Part shown: in pieces, positions 8,714 to 17,379 of the stretch | Layout: each line of letters opens with the position of its first letter | How positions within the stretch are numbered: position 1 is the stretch's first letter | Source: Shinella zoogloeoides | GTDB taxonomy: Bacteria > Pseudomonadota > Alphaproteobacteria > Rhizobiales > Rhizobiaceae | Assembly (NCBI RefSeq): GCF_020883495.1 | Contig: NZ_CP086610.1 | Span: forward strand, 1-64,000 | Direction: 5' to 3' | DNA: 64,000 nt | Position numbers and translations under genes: made by a program | Notes under the pieces: generated by a model | Told to the model about the DNA's origin: nothing | The model's database searches: none | Seen by the model: only the letters and a program-made list of their open reading frames with translations

Positions 8714-10261
8714 TCAGCCGCCGGACGCCTTGGCGAGCGCGCGCTTTTCGCGCCTGCGCTGCACGGAGGAGGGGATGTTCATCGCCTCGCGGTACTTGGC
8801 CACCGTCCGGCGGGCCAGCTCCACGCCGCCTTTGTGCAGCGCATCAACGATATCGTCGTCGGAAAGCACCGCCTCCGGCGTCTCCTGCGCGATCATCGTG
8901 CGAATCCGGTGGCGCACGCTCTCGGCCGAATGGGAATCGCCGCCCTCCGCCGAGCCGATGGAGACGGTGAAGAAATATTTCAGTTCGAACAGGCCGCGCG
9001 GCGTCAGCATGTACTTGTTCGAGGTGACGCGGCTCACCGTCGATTCGTGCATGCCGATCGCCTCGGCCACGGTCTTGAGGTTCAACGGGCGCAGGTGGTC
9101 GACGCCGTGCATCAGGAAGCCGTCCTGCTGGCGCACGATCTCGTTTGCCACCTTCATGATGGTGCGGGCGCGCTGGTCGAGGCTGCGCGTCAGCCAGTTG
9201 GCCGTCTGCAGGCATTCGTTGAGGAAGGCGTAGTCCGCGCTGTCGCGGCTCGTGCGGCTGGAGACCGCGGCATGGTAGTCGCGGTTGACGAGGACGCGCG
9301 GCAGGGTGTCGGGGTTGAGTTCCACATGCCAGGAGCCGTCCGGCGCGGCGCGCACGACGATGTCGGGCACCACGGCCTCCGAGGCGCTGGTCTCGTAGCG
9401 CGTGCCGGGCTTCGGGTCGAGCTTGCGGATTTCCGCCAGCATGTCGAGCAGGTCTTCCTCGTTCACGCCGCACAGCTTCTTCAGCGTCGCGAAGTCGCGC
9501 CGGGCGAGCAGCTCGAGATTGTCGACCAGCACGGCCATGGCCGGGTCCAGCCGGTCGAGGGCGCGGAGCTGGATGGCGAGGCATTCGCTGAGCGTGCGGG
9601 CGAAGACGCCGGGCGGGTCCAGCTCCTGAAGGCGGGCAAGCACGCGCTCGATATTGGCGACGGGCTTGCCGAGCTTCAGCGCCGTCTCGGCGGTGCTGCC
9701 CTGGAGGTAGCCGGCCTCGTCGAGCTGGTCGACGAGGTGCTGGGCGATCAGCCGGTCGATGGCGTCCGTGAGCACGAAGGGGATCTGCTCGTTCAGCACG
9801 TCGCGCAGCGTCTTGCGGCTCGCCACGAAGTCGTCGAGGTCGTAGCCCTCGCCATCCTCGCTGCCGCCGGGCATGGATTTCCACTGGCCGAGGAGCTCCG
9901 GCGCATCCGCCGCACGCGGGCCGGTGTCGTCGGGAAAGACATTGTCCAGCCCGCCGTCGAGCGTTTCCGGCGCGCTGCCGGCGCTGCCCGTCGTGGCATT
10001 GTCGTAGAGGTCCGGCTGAAAGCTGTCCTCGCCGCCGGCATTTTCGGCATGGGAGGGCTCGTCGCCGGTGAAGGGATCATCCGCGCCGCGACCGTCCTCG
10101 CCGGCGGCGATCTCGAGCAGCGGGTTCTTCTCGACTTCCTGCTCGATGAATTGCGTCAGCTCCACATGCGTCATCTGCAGGAGCTGGATCGACTGCATGA
10201 GCTGCGGCGTCATGACCAGCGACTGGTTCTGGCGCAGGAAAAGGCTGGCGGCGAGGGCCAT
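8714..10261 (-). CDS. rpoN: RNA polymerase factor sigma-54
   Basis: Sigma-54 recognises -24/-12 promoters and needs an enhancer-binding ATPase; in rhizobia it drives nitrogen assimilation, dct and often nif genes. The Gln/Leu-rich region I is QSLVMTPQLMQSIQLLQMT near the N terminus. An acidic region II, the core-binding domain, a helix-turn-helix and the RpoN box ARRTVAKYRE near the C terminus follow. From the ATG beginning MALAASLFLRQ it has 515 aa. Upstream in-frame codons (21 more residues) look non-native. It follows lptB. Confidence 0.96.
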   Translation of the reverse strand: MALAASLFLRQNQSLVMTPQLMQSIQLLQMTHVELTQFIEQEVEKNPLLEIAAGEDGRGADDPFTGDEPSHAENAGGEDSFQPDLYDNATTGSAGSAPETLDGGLDNVFPDDTGPRAADAPELLGQWKSMPGGSEDGEGYDLDDFVASRKTLRDVLNEQIPFVLTDAIDRLIAQHLVDQLDEAGYLQGSTAETALKLGKPVANIERVLARLQELDPPGVFARTLSECLAIQLRALDRLDPAMAVLVDNLELLARRDFATLKKLCGVNEEDLLDMLAEIRKLDPKPGTRYETSASEAVVPDIVVRAAPDGSWHVELNPDTLPRVLVNRDYHAAVSSRTSRDSADYAFLNECLQTANWLTRSLDQRARTIMKVANEIVRQQDGFLMHGVDHLRPLNLKTVAEAIGMHESTVSRVTSNKYMLTPRGLFELKYFFTVSIGSAEGGDSHSAESVRHRIRTMIAQETPEAVLSDDDIVDALHKGGVELARRTVAKYREAMNIPSSVQRRREKRALAKASGG

Positions 10262-10333
10262 GCGGACGCTCTGTTCTCCCGGAAAGCGGCCTCCGGCCAT
10301 CGTGGCCGGGACGGCAAAATCCAACTGGCCCGA

Positions 10334-10362
10334 AAATTGCGTTTTTACGGGGTTTGGTCAAG
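10334..10362 (-). promoter_or_regulatory. Predicted promoter of rpoN
   Basis: On the minus strand a perfect CTTGAC (10362-10357) is followed by a 17-bp spacer and CAATTT (10339-10334), in the lptB-rpoN gap. It would let rpoN be expressed independently of the lpt genes. Confidence 0.45.
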
Positions 10363-10390
10363 CCGTGGCCGGGAACGTGGTGAAGATCGG

Positions 10391-11200
10391 CTAGAGGCTG
10401 AAATTGTCGCCGAGATAGAGCCGGCGCACGTCGGCATTGTTGACGATGTCGTTCGCCCGGCCATGGGTCAGCACCTCGCCGGCATGGATGATATAGGCGC
10501 GGTCGATGAGGCCGAGCGTCTCGCGAACGTTGTGGTCGGTGATGAGAACGCCGATGCCGCGCGAGGTGAGGTGGCGCACCAGCGCCTGGATGTCGGCAAC
10601 CGAGATGGGGTCGACGCCCGCGAAGGGTTCGTCCAGCAGCATGAAGGTCGGGTCGGTGGCAAGCGCCCGGGCGATTTCGAGGCGGCGGCGCTCGCCGCCC
10701 GAAAGGGCGACGGCCGGCGACTTGCGCAGATGCGCGATGGAGAATTCGGCGAGCAGGCTGTCGAGCTTCTCCTCGCGCCGCGCCTTGTCCTTGTCGTGGA
10801 CTTCCAGCACGGCGCGGATGTTCTCTTCCACCGTCAGGCCGCGGAAGATCGAGGCTTCCTGCGGCAGATAGCCGACGCCGAGCCGGGCGCGGCGATACAT
10901 CGGCATGGTGGTGACGTCGTGTCCGTTGATCTCGATGGAGCCCTCGTCGACGGGCACGAGACCGGTGATCATGTAGAAACAGGTCGTCTTGCCGGCGCCG
11001 TTCGGGCCGAGCAGGCCCACGGCCTCGCCGCGCCTGACGACCAGCGACACGCCGTTGACGACCCGGCGGTCGCGATAGGTCTTCGTCAGCCCGCGGGCGA
11101 TCAGCGTGCCTTCATAGCGCGACAGGTCGCTGTTGCGCTGCGGCTCCGGCGCGGCCTTCTTCTGGCGGCGCGTCAGTCGGGTGAGCAGGGAGGAAGACAC
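10391..11200 (-). CDS. lptB: LPS export ABC transporter ATP-binding protein LptB
   Basis: LptB is the cytoplasmic ATPase that powers LPS transport from the inner membrane through LptFG. It has Walker A GPNGAGKTT (about residues 66-74), the Q-loop YLPQEASIF, the signature LSGGERRR, Walker B TFMLLDEPFAGVDP and the switch His in LITDHNVRETL. It has 269 aa with about 30 extra basic residues at the N terminus. The start is a GTG, 11 bases after the lptA stop. The permease genes lptF and lptG are not in the window. Confidence 0.94.
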   Translation of the reverse strand: MSSSLLTRLTRRQKKAAPEPQRNSDLSRYEGTLIARGLTKTYRDRRVVNGVSLVVRRGEAVGLLGPNGAGKTTCFYMITGLVPVDEGSIEINGHDVTTMPMYRRARLGVGYLPQEASIFRGLTVEENIRAVLEVHDKDKARREEKLDSLLAEFSIAHLRKSPAVALSGGERRRLEIARALATDPTFMLLDEPFAGVDPISVADIQALVRHLTSRGIGVLITDHNVRETLGLIDRAYIIHAGEVLTHGRANDIVNNADVRRLYLGDNFSL

Positions 11201-11211
11201 GTGGCGCTATA

Positions 11212-11775
11212 TCAGTTCGTTTGCTTGCGGGATTTCGGATCGAGCTGGATCATGACGCGCCCGCCGCAGGCGTCGAGCTTGGCTTCGCCGGTCTTCATGG
11301 CCACGGTGAGCTGGCAGCCGACGAAGACGTTCTCGCCCTCCGACAGCACGACCTTGTCGCCCTTGAGCAGCAGCGTCTCGTTGACCATGTTGAAGGTGCC
11401 GGTGTCGGCCGTCGCTTCCTGGCTCTGCGACTTCAGGTAGACCTTGTCGAAGACGTCGATCGTCTCGATATCCGCGTCGCCGCCGGAGATCGAGCCGGCG
11501 CCGCCCGACTTGTAATGCACGACCATGCGGCCGGCCTGCAGCGTCGTGGTGCCCTGCACGACCTTCACATTGCCCGTGAACTCGGCCTTGCTCTCCTGGT
11601 CGCGGATCTCGAGCTTGTCGCTCTGGATCTGGATCGGCTGGTCGTTCGACAGCTTCATGCCCTTCATGTTGCTCGACGTCTGCTGGGCGCCGGCGGAACC
11701 GGCGGCAAGCACGAGGCCGGCGGCAAGAGCAAAAAGGCTGGCGGCCCGAAGGGGGGCGGAGAAACTGGCGGACAT
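11212..11775 (-). CDS. lptA: Lipopolysaccharide transport periplasmic protein LptA
   Basis: LptA forms the periplasmic bridge that carries LPS from LptC to the outer-membrane LptD. The 187-aa precursor has a clear signal peptide (hydrophobic AASLFALAAGLVLAAGSAGAQQ). The OstA/LptA beta-jellyroll follows, with IQSDKLEIRDQESKAEFTGNV (about 46-66) and VVQGTTTLQAGRMVVHY. The start is the ATG before MSASFSAPL, 7 bases from the lptC stop; the frame is open further upstream inside lptC. Confidence 0.9.
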   Translation of the reverse strand: MSASFSAPLRAASLFALAAGLVLAAGSAGAQQTSSNMKGMKLSNDQPIQIQSDKLEIRDQESKAEFTGNVKVVQGTTTLQAGRMVVHYKSGGAGSISGGDADIETIDVFDKVYLKSQSQEATADTGTFNMVNETLLLKGDKVVLSEGENVFVGCQLTVAMKTGEAKLDACGGRVMIQLDPKSRKQTN

Positions 11776-11782
11776 GGGGCTC

Positions 11783-12451
11783 TTACTTTTCCCGGTTGCG
11801 GATGGCGGCAGGATCGACGTCGACGACGACCTTGCCATCGAAGACGATGACCCGGCCTTTATCCGTCATTCGCAGCGACTGCGCAACAATGGATGCGGAG
11901 GGCGCGCGGATTGAAACCGGCTCCGTCGTCGACATGGTTCCGCCGCTGACGTCGAGGTTGGCGGAACGGAAGGCGGCGGTCAGGCCGTTGTTGAGATTGA
12001 TGGTGAAGGGCGCGGTCATGTCGAGCAGGTTCTTGCCGCGGTCGTAGACGCCCGTTTCGGCGAGCACTTCGGCGGTCGTCTTCTCGTCGACCGGCATTTT
12101 CGCCGTGATGTTCTCGAGCGTGATGACGTCGGGCTGCTTCATGTCCTGCAGCGCCCGCTCGGCCTTCATCGAATAGCTGATGCCGTCGTCGTTGCGCCCG
12201 GCGATGGCCGGATAGCGCATGACGAGCTTGCCGTCCTCGATGGTCGCGCTCTCGACCTGGAGATTGGACGGAATGTAGGTGCGCACGATCGAGACGACCG
12301 CGAAGACCGCGCCGATGAGGAGGGCGGCGACCGGCAGGGCAATCTTCAGGAGGCGCACGCGCCGGGAATGCCGCGTGGCGAGGCGGTAAGCCTCGGCGGT
12401 TCCGCCCATGCCCTGCGCACCCGTCGGTGCTTCTGCCACGTTGTCCAGCAT
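11783..12451 (-). CDS. lptC: LPS export protein LptC
   Basis: LptC is a bitopic inner-membrane protein that hands LPS from LptBFG to LptA. It has one N-terminal transmembrane helix (LLKIALPVAALLIGAVFAVVSIV, about residues 36-58), then a periplasmic beta-jellyroll with repeated short strands. I chose the ATG giving MLDNVAEAP (222 aa), because the 13 codons upstream begin with TTG. It is the first gene of lptC-lptA-lptB and is divergent from sppA. Confidence 0.88.
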   Translation of the reverse strand: MLDNVAEAPTGAQGMGGTAEAYRLATRHSRRVRLLKIALPVAALLIGAVFAVVSIVRTYIPSNLQVESATIEDGKLVMRYPAIAGRNDDGISYSMKAERALQDMKQPDVITLENITAKMPVDEKTTAEVLAETGVYDRGKNLLDMTAPFTINLNNGLTAAFRSANLDVSGGTMSTTEPVSIRAPSASIVAQSLRMTDKGRVIVFDGKVVVDVDPAAIRNREK

Positions 12452-12653
12452 CCTGCCTGCTTGAATATCCGTTCTGGTCGTCGCCGCCAAAGGGCCGCAA
12501 CCATAACGGGCCTGATATGGCGATTATTCCTGAACAAACAATGGATGTCCAAGAAAGTTCGGCGACGAATTGCCATTTGCGCCGGGAATGCCATATCGAT
12601 AGGGCCTTCCGCAAGCCACCTTGAGAGGCGGCAGCCAGCATCGAGGATACGAC

Positions 12654-13601
12654 ATGGACCAATCCGCCATCGCCGACCGCCGGCAACTGCGCCGCAAGCT
12701 CACCTTCTGGCGGGTCGCGGCCGTGCTGATCGCGCTCGCCGCGGTCTTTGCGGTGGTCGCCTGGCGCTGGCCGGGCGATACGCAGGACCACATCGCCCGC
12801 GTCAGCATTTCCGGCGTTATCCAGGACGACCGGGAGCTTCTGGCGCGCCTCGACGCCATTGCCGAAAACGAGCGGGCCAAGGCGCTCGTCGTGACGATCG
12901 CTTCGCCCGGCGGCACGACCTATGGCGGCGAGGTCATCTTCAAGGCGCTGCGCAAGGTGGCGGAAAAGAAGCCGGTCGTTTCGGATGTGCGCACGCTGGC
13001 GGCCTCGGCCGGCTATATGGTCGCCACGGCCGGCGACACGATCATCGCCGGCGAAAGCTCGATCACCGGTTCCATCGGCGTGCTCTTCCAGTATCCGCAG
13101 ATGAAGGAGCTGATGGACAAGATCGGCGTCTCGCTGGAGGAGATCAAGTCCGCGCCGCTGAAGGCCGAGCCTTCGCCCTTCCATCCGGCGAGCGAGGAGG
13201 CCAAGGCGATGGTCCGCGCCATGGTGATGGACAGCTACGACTGGTTCGTCGATCTCGTCGCCGAACGCCGCAAGCTGCCGCGCGCCGAGGTGCTGCGCCT
13301 TGCCGACGGCAGCATCTTCACCGGCCGGCAGGCGCTGGCCGCAAAGCTGGTCGACACGCTCGGCGGGCCGGAGGCGATCCGCGCCTATCTCGACACCCGC
13401 AAGGTGCCGAAGGACCTTCCCTTCGTCGATTACGAGGCGCCGCGCCGCTCGGCCATCCCCTTCCTCGGCGGCAGCATCCGCGAGCTTGCCCGCTCCGTGC
13501 TCGGGCTGCCGGTCGACCTGCAGCCGACGATTGAAAAGCTGACCGGCGAGAAGTTGTTTCTTGACGGTCTTGTTTCGGTTTGGCAGGTTGATCGCGATTG
13601 A
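12654..13601 (+). CDS. sppA: Signal peptide peptidase SppA, short form
   Basis: A membrane-anchored serine protease of family S49 that degrades cleaved signal peptides. One N-terminal transmembrane helix (about residues 20-38; FWRVAAVLIALAAVFAVVAW) is followed by the ClpP-like fold. Family motifs include IASPGGTTYGGEVIFKAL, the nucleophile Ser in TLAASAGYMVA (about 117), and the likely catalytic Lys in EEIKSAPLKAE (about 169). At 315 aa it is the single-domain form. The ATG has CGAGGA upstream. ihfB follows 27 bp later. Confidence 0.92.
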   Translation: MDQSAIADRRQLRRKLTFWRVAAVLIALAAVFAVVAWRWPGDTQDHIARVSISGVIQDDRELLARLDAIAENERAKALVVTIASPGGTTYGGEVIFKALRKVAEKKPVVSDVRTLAASAGYMVATAGDTIIAGESSITGSIGVLFQYPQMKELMDKIGVSLEEIKSAPLKAEPSPFHPASEEAKAMVRAMVMDSYDWFVDLVAERRKLPRAEVLRLADGSIFTGRQALAAKLVDTLGGPEAIRAYLDTRKVPKDLPFVDYEAPRRSAIPFLGGSIRELARSVLGLPVDLQPTIEKLTGEKLFLDGLVSVWQVDRD

Positions 13602-13628
13602 AAAACAAGAATTTTTGAGGGGGATACA

Positions 13629-13928
13629 GTGATCAAGTCGGAACTGGTGCAGATCGTCGCAGCCCGCAATCCCCACCTCTATCACCGCGACGTCGAGAAC
13701 ATCGTCAATGCGGTGCTGGACGAGATCACCGATGCGCTGGCCGCCGGCAATCGTGTCGAGCTGCGCGGCTTCGGCGCCTTTTCCGTCAAGAACCGTCCCT
13801 CGCGCTCCGGCCGCAACCCGCGCACGGGCGATGCGGTCTTCGTCGAGGAGAAGTGGGTTCCGTTCTTCAAGACAGGCAAGGAGCTGCGCGAACGCCTCAA
13901 CCCCGGTCAGGCCGACCAGGACGATTGA
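13629..13928 (+). CDS. ihfB: Integration host factor subunit beta
   Basis: IHF is the heterodimeric DNA-bending protein that assists sigma-54 promoters, recombination and replication. The 99-aa protein starts [15 protein letters not shown] and carries [14 protein letters not shown] and GRNPRTGD (about residues 60-67, with the intercalating Pro) of the HU/IHF family. [15 protein letters not shown] identifies the beta subunit. The start codon is GTG, preceded by GAGGGGG. The LapA-domain gene is 29 bp downstream. Confidence 0.95.
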   Translation: MIKSELVQIVAARNPHLYHRDVENIVNAVLDEITDALAAGNRVELRGFGAFSVKNRPSRSGRNPRTGDAVFVEEKWVPFFKTGKELRERLNPGQADQDD

Positions 13929-13957
13929 GGCTTCGCCGCTGCCGACAAGGTGACGTT

Positions 13958-14302
13958 ATGATCAAGAGAATAGTCAACGTCGTCATCCTCATCCCGGTCG
14001 CCATCGTGCTGATCGTGCTGTCGGTGGCGAACCGTCAACCGGTGACGCTGGCGTTCAACCCGTTCCGGCCGGAAGACAGCATGCTCTCCGTCACCGCGCC
14101 CTTCTTCGTCTATCTCTTCCTCGCGACGATCCTCGGCCTCGTGCTCGGCGCGCTCATCACCTGGTTCGCGCAGGGTAAGTACCGCAAGCGCGCGCGCCTC
14201 GAGGCAAGCGAGGCGGTGAAATGGCACACGGAGGCCGACAAGCACCGCGGCCGCGCCGAAGCTCTCGCCTCTCAGGCCGTGGTGCCCGTTTCCGGAAAGT
14301 GA
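13958..14302 (+). CDS. LapA (DUF1049) domain membrane protein
   Basis: A 114-aa inner-membrane protein with two transmembrane helices (about residues 5-25, VVILIPVAIVLIVLSVANR; and 44-68, FFVYLFLATILGLVLGALITWF) and a basic, coiled-coil-like cytosolic tail. This is the LapA/DUF1049 family, in which E. coli LapA works with LapB in LPS assembly control; no lapB is seen here. It follows ihfB as in many rhizobia. Its stop codon directly abuts that of the convergent CoxG-like gene. Confidence 0.82.
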   Translation: MIKRIVNVVILIPVAIVLIVLSVANRQPVTLAFNPFRPEDSMLSVTAPFFVYLFLATILGLVLGALITWFAQGKYRKRARLEASEAVKWHTEADKHRGRAEALASQAVVPVSGK

Positions 14303-14752
14303 TCAGGCGGCCCCGCCGTTCAGCTTCGCGCCGAGATCGGCAAAGAACTGCGTCGCCAGCTTCTTCGACGTCGAATCGATGAGGCGCGAGCCGAGCTGGG
14401 CGAGCTTGCCGCCGATCTGTGCCTTCACGTCGTAGGCAAGGATCGTCTCGCCGCCGTCTTCGGTGAGGCGCACATCCGCGCCGCCCTTCGCAAAACCGGC
14501 AATGCCGCCCTTGCCCTCGCCGGAGATGGTGTAGCTTTCCGGCGGGTTGAGGTTGGAGAGTGTCACTTCGCCGCTGAAGCTGGCCGAGACGGGGCCGATC
14601 TTGATCTTCACCGTGGCTTCCAGCTCGGTCGGCGATTTCATGGTCAGCGACTGACAGCCCGGAATGCAGGCCTTCAGGACCTCCGGATCGTTGAGCGCCG
14701 CCCAGACGGCTTCGCGCGGGGCGGCAATGCGTTCTTCGCCGGACATGTCCAT
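14303..14752 (-). CDS. CoxG-like SRPBCC family protein
   Basis: A 149-aa START/SRPBCC-fold protein of the carbon monoxide dehydrogenase subunit G family: MDMSGEERIAAPREAVWAAL at the start, then LKACIPGCQSL and GGKLAQLGSRLIDSTSKKL. CoxG proteins usually help membrane recruitment or maturation of molybdenum hydroxylases, yet no coxL/M/S genes are here, so the role is unknown. The ATG has a strong GGGAGGAGG site. The upstream open frame (62 codons) lacks support. Confidence 0.82.
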   Translation of the reverse strand: MDMSGEERIAAPREAVWAALNDPEVLKACIPGCQSLTMKSPTELEATVKIKIGPVSASFSGEVTLSNLNPPESYTISGEGKGGIAGFAKGGADVRLTEDGGETILAYDVKAQIGGKLAQLGSRLIDSTSKKLATQFFADLGAKLNGGAA

Positions 14753-14889
14753 GGTCGATCCTCCTCCCGGAATGGTTCGGAATTTATCGCAATCGGAAAG
14801 CGCTTTGCCAAGTGGGGGAGGGATGGTATGGGAGCCGCTTGTTTTCCGGCGCTGCCGGCTCATTTTCAACCGACGACGGACGATCGATC

Positions 14890-15984
14890 GTGAAGGACAA
14901 ACACCGCCGGCCGAAGAGCGGCCCCGCCGCGCCCGCAAGGACGCAGGCCCACAGCCGGCCGGCCGGCAAGGCGACGCCCGCCGCAGCCCCGAAGCCCGCC
15001 CAGGCTCCGAAGAAGGAGCCGCGCCCCGCGCCCGAGGCCCCCGCCCGCCCGCTGATGCGCCGCGAAGGCGAAAAGCCCGCCGAGCGCGTGCCGGTCATCC
15101 TCGAAACCGCCGGCTCCAGCCAGTACCGCCTCATCGATAGCGGCGCCGGCGAGAAGCTGGAGCAATACGGCCCCTACCGCATCGTGCGCCCCGAGGCGCA
15201 GGCGCTCTGGCAGCGCAGTCTGCCGGCCGCGCTCTGGGACAAGGCCGACGCCCTCTTCACCGGCGATACGGACGAGGACGGCATGGGCCGCTGGAAGTTC
15301 CCCAAGGCGGCGCTCGGCGAGACCTGGCCGATGCAGCTCCTCGGCATCGATTTCCACGGCCGCTTCACCGCCTTCCGCCATGTCGGCGTCTTCCCCGAGC
15401 AGCTCGCCCACTGGAGCTGGATGAAGGAGAAGGTCGAGACCGCCGGCCGCCCCGTCAAGGTGCTGAACCTCTTCGGCTATACCGGCGTCGCCTCGCTGGT
15501 GGCCGCCAGCGCCGGAGCCGAAGTCACCCATGTCGACGCCTCCAAGAAGGCCATCGGCTGGGCGCGCGAGAACCAGACGCTCGGCCGCATGGAGAAGCTG
15601 CCGATCCGCTGGATCTGCGAGGATGCCATGAAGTTCATCCAGCGCGAGGAGCGCCGGGGCAGCAAATACGACATCATCCTCACCGACCCGCCGAAATTCG
15701 GCCGCGGGCCGAACGGCGAGGTCTGGCACCTCTTCGACCACCTGCCGCTGATGCTCGACATCTGCCGCGAGATCCTGTCGCCCAAGGCCATCGGCCTCGT
15801 GCTGACGGCCTATTCGATCCGCGCGAGCTTCTATTCCATCCACGAGCTGATGCGCGAGACCATGCGCGGCGCCGGTGGCATGGTGGAATCGGGCGAACTC
15901 GTCATCCGCGAGAGCGGCCCGGACGGCGGCGACGCCGGCCGCGCGCTCTCCACCTCCCTCTTCAGCCGATGGATCAGCGCATGA
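14890..15984 (+). CDS. Class I SAM-dependent rRNA methyltransferase (RlmI-like, no PUA domain)
   Basis: A predicted 23S rRNA cytosine-5 methyltransferase of the RlmI/RlmK type. After a Lys/Pro/Ala-rich N terminus (about residues 1-65), the Rossmann domain shows motif I VLNLFGYTGVASL, the acidic VTHVDASKKAIGWARENQ and the catalytic-type motif TDPPKFGRG. Length is 364 aa from the GTG chosen here; a GTG at 14812 would add 26 residues, and neither has a good ribosome binding site. Its stop overlaps the next start (ATGA). Confidence 0.85.
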   Translation: MKDKHRRPKSGPAAPARTQAHSRPAGKATPAAAPKPAQAPKKEPRPAPEAPARPLMRREGEKPAERVPVILETAGSSQYRLIDSGAGEKLEQYGPYRIVRPEAQALWQRSLPAALWDKADALFTGDTDEDGMGRWKFPKAALGETWPMQLLGIDFHGRFTAFRHVGVFPEQLAHWSWMKEKVETAGRPVKVLNLFGYTGVASLVAASAGAEVTHVDASKKAIGWARENQTLGRMEKLPIRWICEDAMKFIQREERRGSKYDIILTDPPKFGRGPNGEVWHLFDHLPLMLDICREILSPKAIGLVLTAYSIRASFYSIHELMRETMRGAGGMVESGELVIRESGPDGGDAGRALSTSLFSRWISA

Positions 15985-16835
15985 GCCAGGACCACCACGG
16001 AGCCCGCCGCGTCGGGCAGGTGAAGGAAGTCACGAGCCTTTCGAACCCCATCGTCAAGGACATCAAGGCGCTGGCCAACAAGAAGGACCGCGACGAGACG
16101 AAGAGCTTCATGGCCGAGGGCCTGAAGCTTGTCATCGATGCGCTGGAACTCGGCTTCGAGATCAAAACGCTGGTCTATGCCAAGAACGTCAAGGACAAGC
16201 CGCAGGTCGTGCAGGCCGCGACGAAGACCGTGGCGCGCGGCGGGCTGGTGCTTGAGGTCAGCGAGAAGGTGCTCTCCTCGATCACGCGGCGCGACAATCC
16301 GCAGATGGTCGTCGGCATCTTCACCCAGCGCTGGACGAGCCTGCGCGATATCCGCCCGAAGGCCGGCGAGACCTATGTGGCGCTCGACCGGGTGCGCGAT
16401 CCCGGCAATCTCGGCACGATCATCCGCACGGCGGACGCGGCGGGCGCAAGCGGCGTCATCCTGATCGGCGAGACGACCGACCCCTATTCGATGGAAACCG
16501 TGCGCGCCACCATGGGCTCGGTCTTCGCCCTGCCGCTGGTCAAGGCCAGCCCCGCCGATTTCCTCGCCTGGAAGAAGGGCGCGGGTGTTTCCGTCGTCGC
16601 CACGCATCTTGCCGGCGCGGTCGACTACCGCACCATCGATTACAGGAAGAAGCCCGTCGTCCTCCTCATGGGCAACGAGCAGCAGGGCCTGCCGGACGAG
16701 CTTGCCCGCGAGGCCGATGCGCTCGCCCGCATCCCGCAGGCCGGCCTTGCCGATTCGCTGAACCTTGCTATCGCCACCGGCATCATGCTCTTCGAGGCGC
16801 GCCGCCACCTGCTGACGCTGGAAGAGCGCGAATGA
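15981..16835 (+). CDS. TrmH family (SPOUT) RNA methyltransferase
   Basis: A 2'-O-ribose RNA methyltransferase. An N-terminal substrate-binding domain (about residues 1-105) is followed by the SPOUT knot with motif 1 [21 protein letters not shown] (about 136-156), motif 2 [14 protein letters not shown] and motif 3 [22 protein letters not shown]. The exact nucleotide cannot be told. The ATG overlaps the upstream methyltransferase stop as ATGA, and lspA overlaps its end in the same way, so the three genes are translationally coupled. Confidence 0.9.
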   Translation: MSQDHHGARRVGQVKEVTSLSNPIVKDIKALANKKDRDETKSFMAEGLKLVIDALELGFEIKTLVYAKNVKDKPQVVQAATKTVARGGLVLEVSEKVLSSITRRDNPQMVVGIFTQRWTSLRDIRPKAGETYVALDRVRDPGNLGTIIRTADAAGASGVILIGETTDPYSMETVRATMGSVFALPLVKASPADFLAWKKGAGVSVVATHLAGAVDYRTIDYRKKPVVLLMGNEQQGLPDELAREADALARIPQAGLADSLNLAIATGIMLFEARRHLLTLEERE

Positions 16836-17323
16836 GCGAGCGCATTCCGCTGTTCTCCCGGCCGCTGCCGGTCGTCGTCCTCATCCTGTGCGCGCTGCTG
16901 CTGGATCAGGCCGTCAAGTTCGCCGTCGAAACCTGGCTTCCCTTCCAGGAGCCGGTGCATGTCATGCCCATGCTGGCGCTCTACCGCACCTACAATTACG
17001 GCGTCGCCTTCTCCATGCTGTCGGGCATGGAGGGCTGGTTCATCGTCACGCTCCGGCTCTTCGTCGTCGCCTTCGTCGTCTGGCTCTGGCGGCAGACGCC
17101 CAAGGCGCGCGGGCTTGCCCATGCCGGTTATGCCTTCATCATCGCGGGCGCCTTCGGCAATCTCATCGACCGCGCGCTCTTCGGCTACGTGATCGACTAT
17201 ATCCTCTTCTACACCGAGACATGGTCCTTCGCCGTCTTCAATCTTGCCGACAGCTTCATCACCATCGGCGCGGGCCTCGTCGTCCTTGACGAGCTTCTGC
17301 TGCTGCGCCGCCCGAAAAGCTAA
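16832..17323 (+). CDS. lspA: Lipoprotein signal peptidase
   Basis: An inner-membrane aspartic protease that removes signal peptides from diacylated prolipoproteins. It has 163 aa and four predicted transmembrane helices. The catalytic pair lies in the conserved blocks [18 protein letters not shown] (first Asp) and [14 protein letters not shown] (second Asp); [10 protein letters not shown] is another family block. The ATG overlaps the TrmH stop (ATGA). Lnt, the last enzyme of lipoprotein maturation, is also in the window; Lgt is not. Confidence 0.96.
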   Translation: MSERIPLFSRPLPVVVLILCALLLDQAVKFAVETWLPFQEPVHVMPMLALYRTYNYGVAFSMLSGMEGWFIVTLRLFVVAFVVWLWRQTPKARGLAHAGYAFIIAGAFGNLIDRALFGYVIDYILFYTETWSFAVFNLADSFITIGAGLVVLDELLLLRRPKS

Positions 17324-17354
17324 AATTCGAACGACTTGCTGAAGCCGATCTGAA

Positions 17355-17378
17355 CGGACCCTGTGGTAATGGGGTCCG
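17355..17378 (+). promoter_or_regulatory. Hairpin over the ribosome binding site of the hybrid kinase gene
   Basis: CGGACCC (17355-17361) pairs with GGGTCCG (17372-17378) around a 10-base loop. The 3' arm holds the only Shine-Dalgarno-like G run and ends one base before the ATG, so the structure would limit translation initiation. Confidence 0.45.
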
Positions 17379-17379
17379 C

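Noticed and set aside
8834..11440. 868-codon open frame on the plus strand
   Set aside because: It is antisense to rpoN, lptB and the end of lptA, whose products have all family motifs. Long antisense frames are expected in high-GC DNA, and its translation is low-complexity and rich in Arg, Gly and Val.
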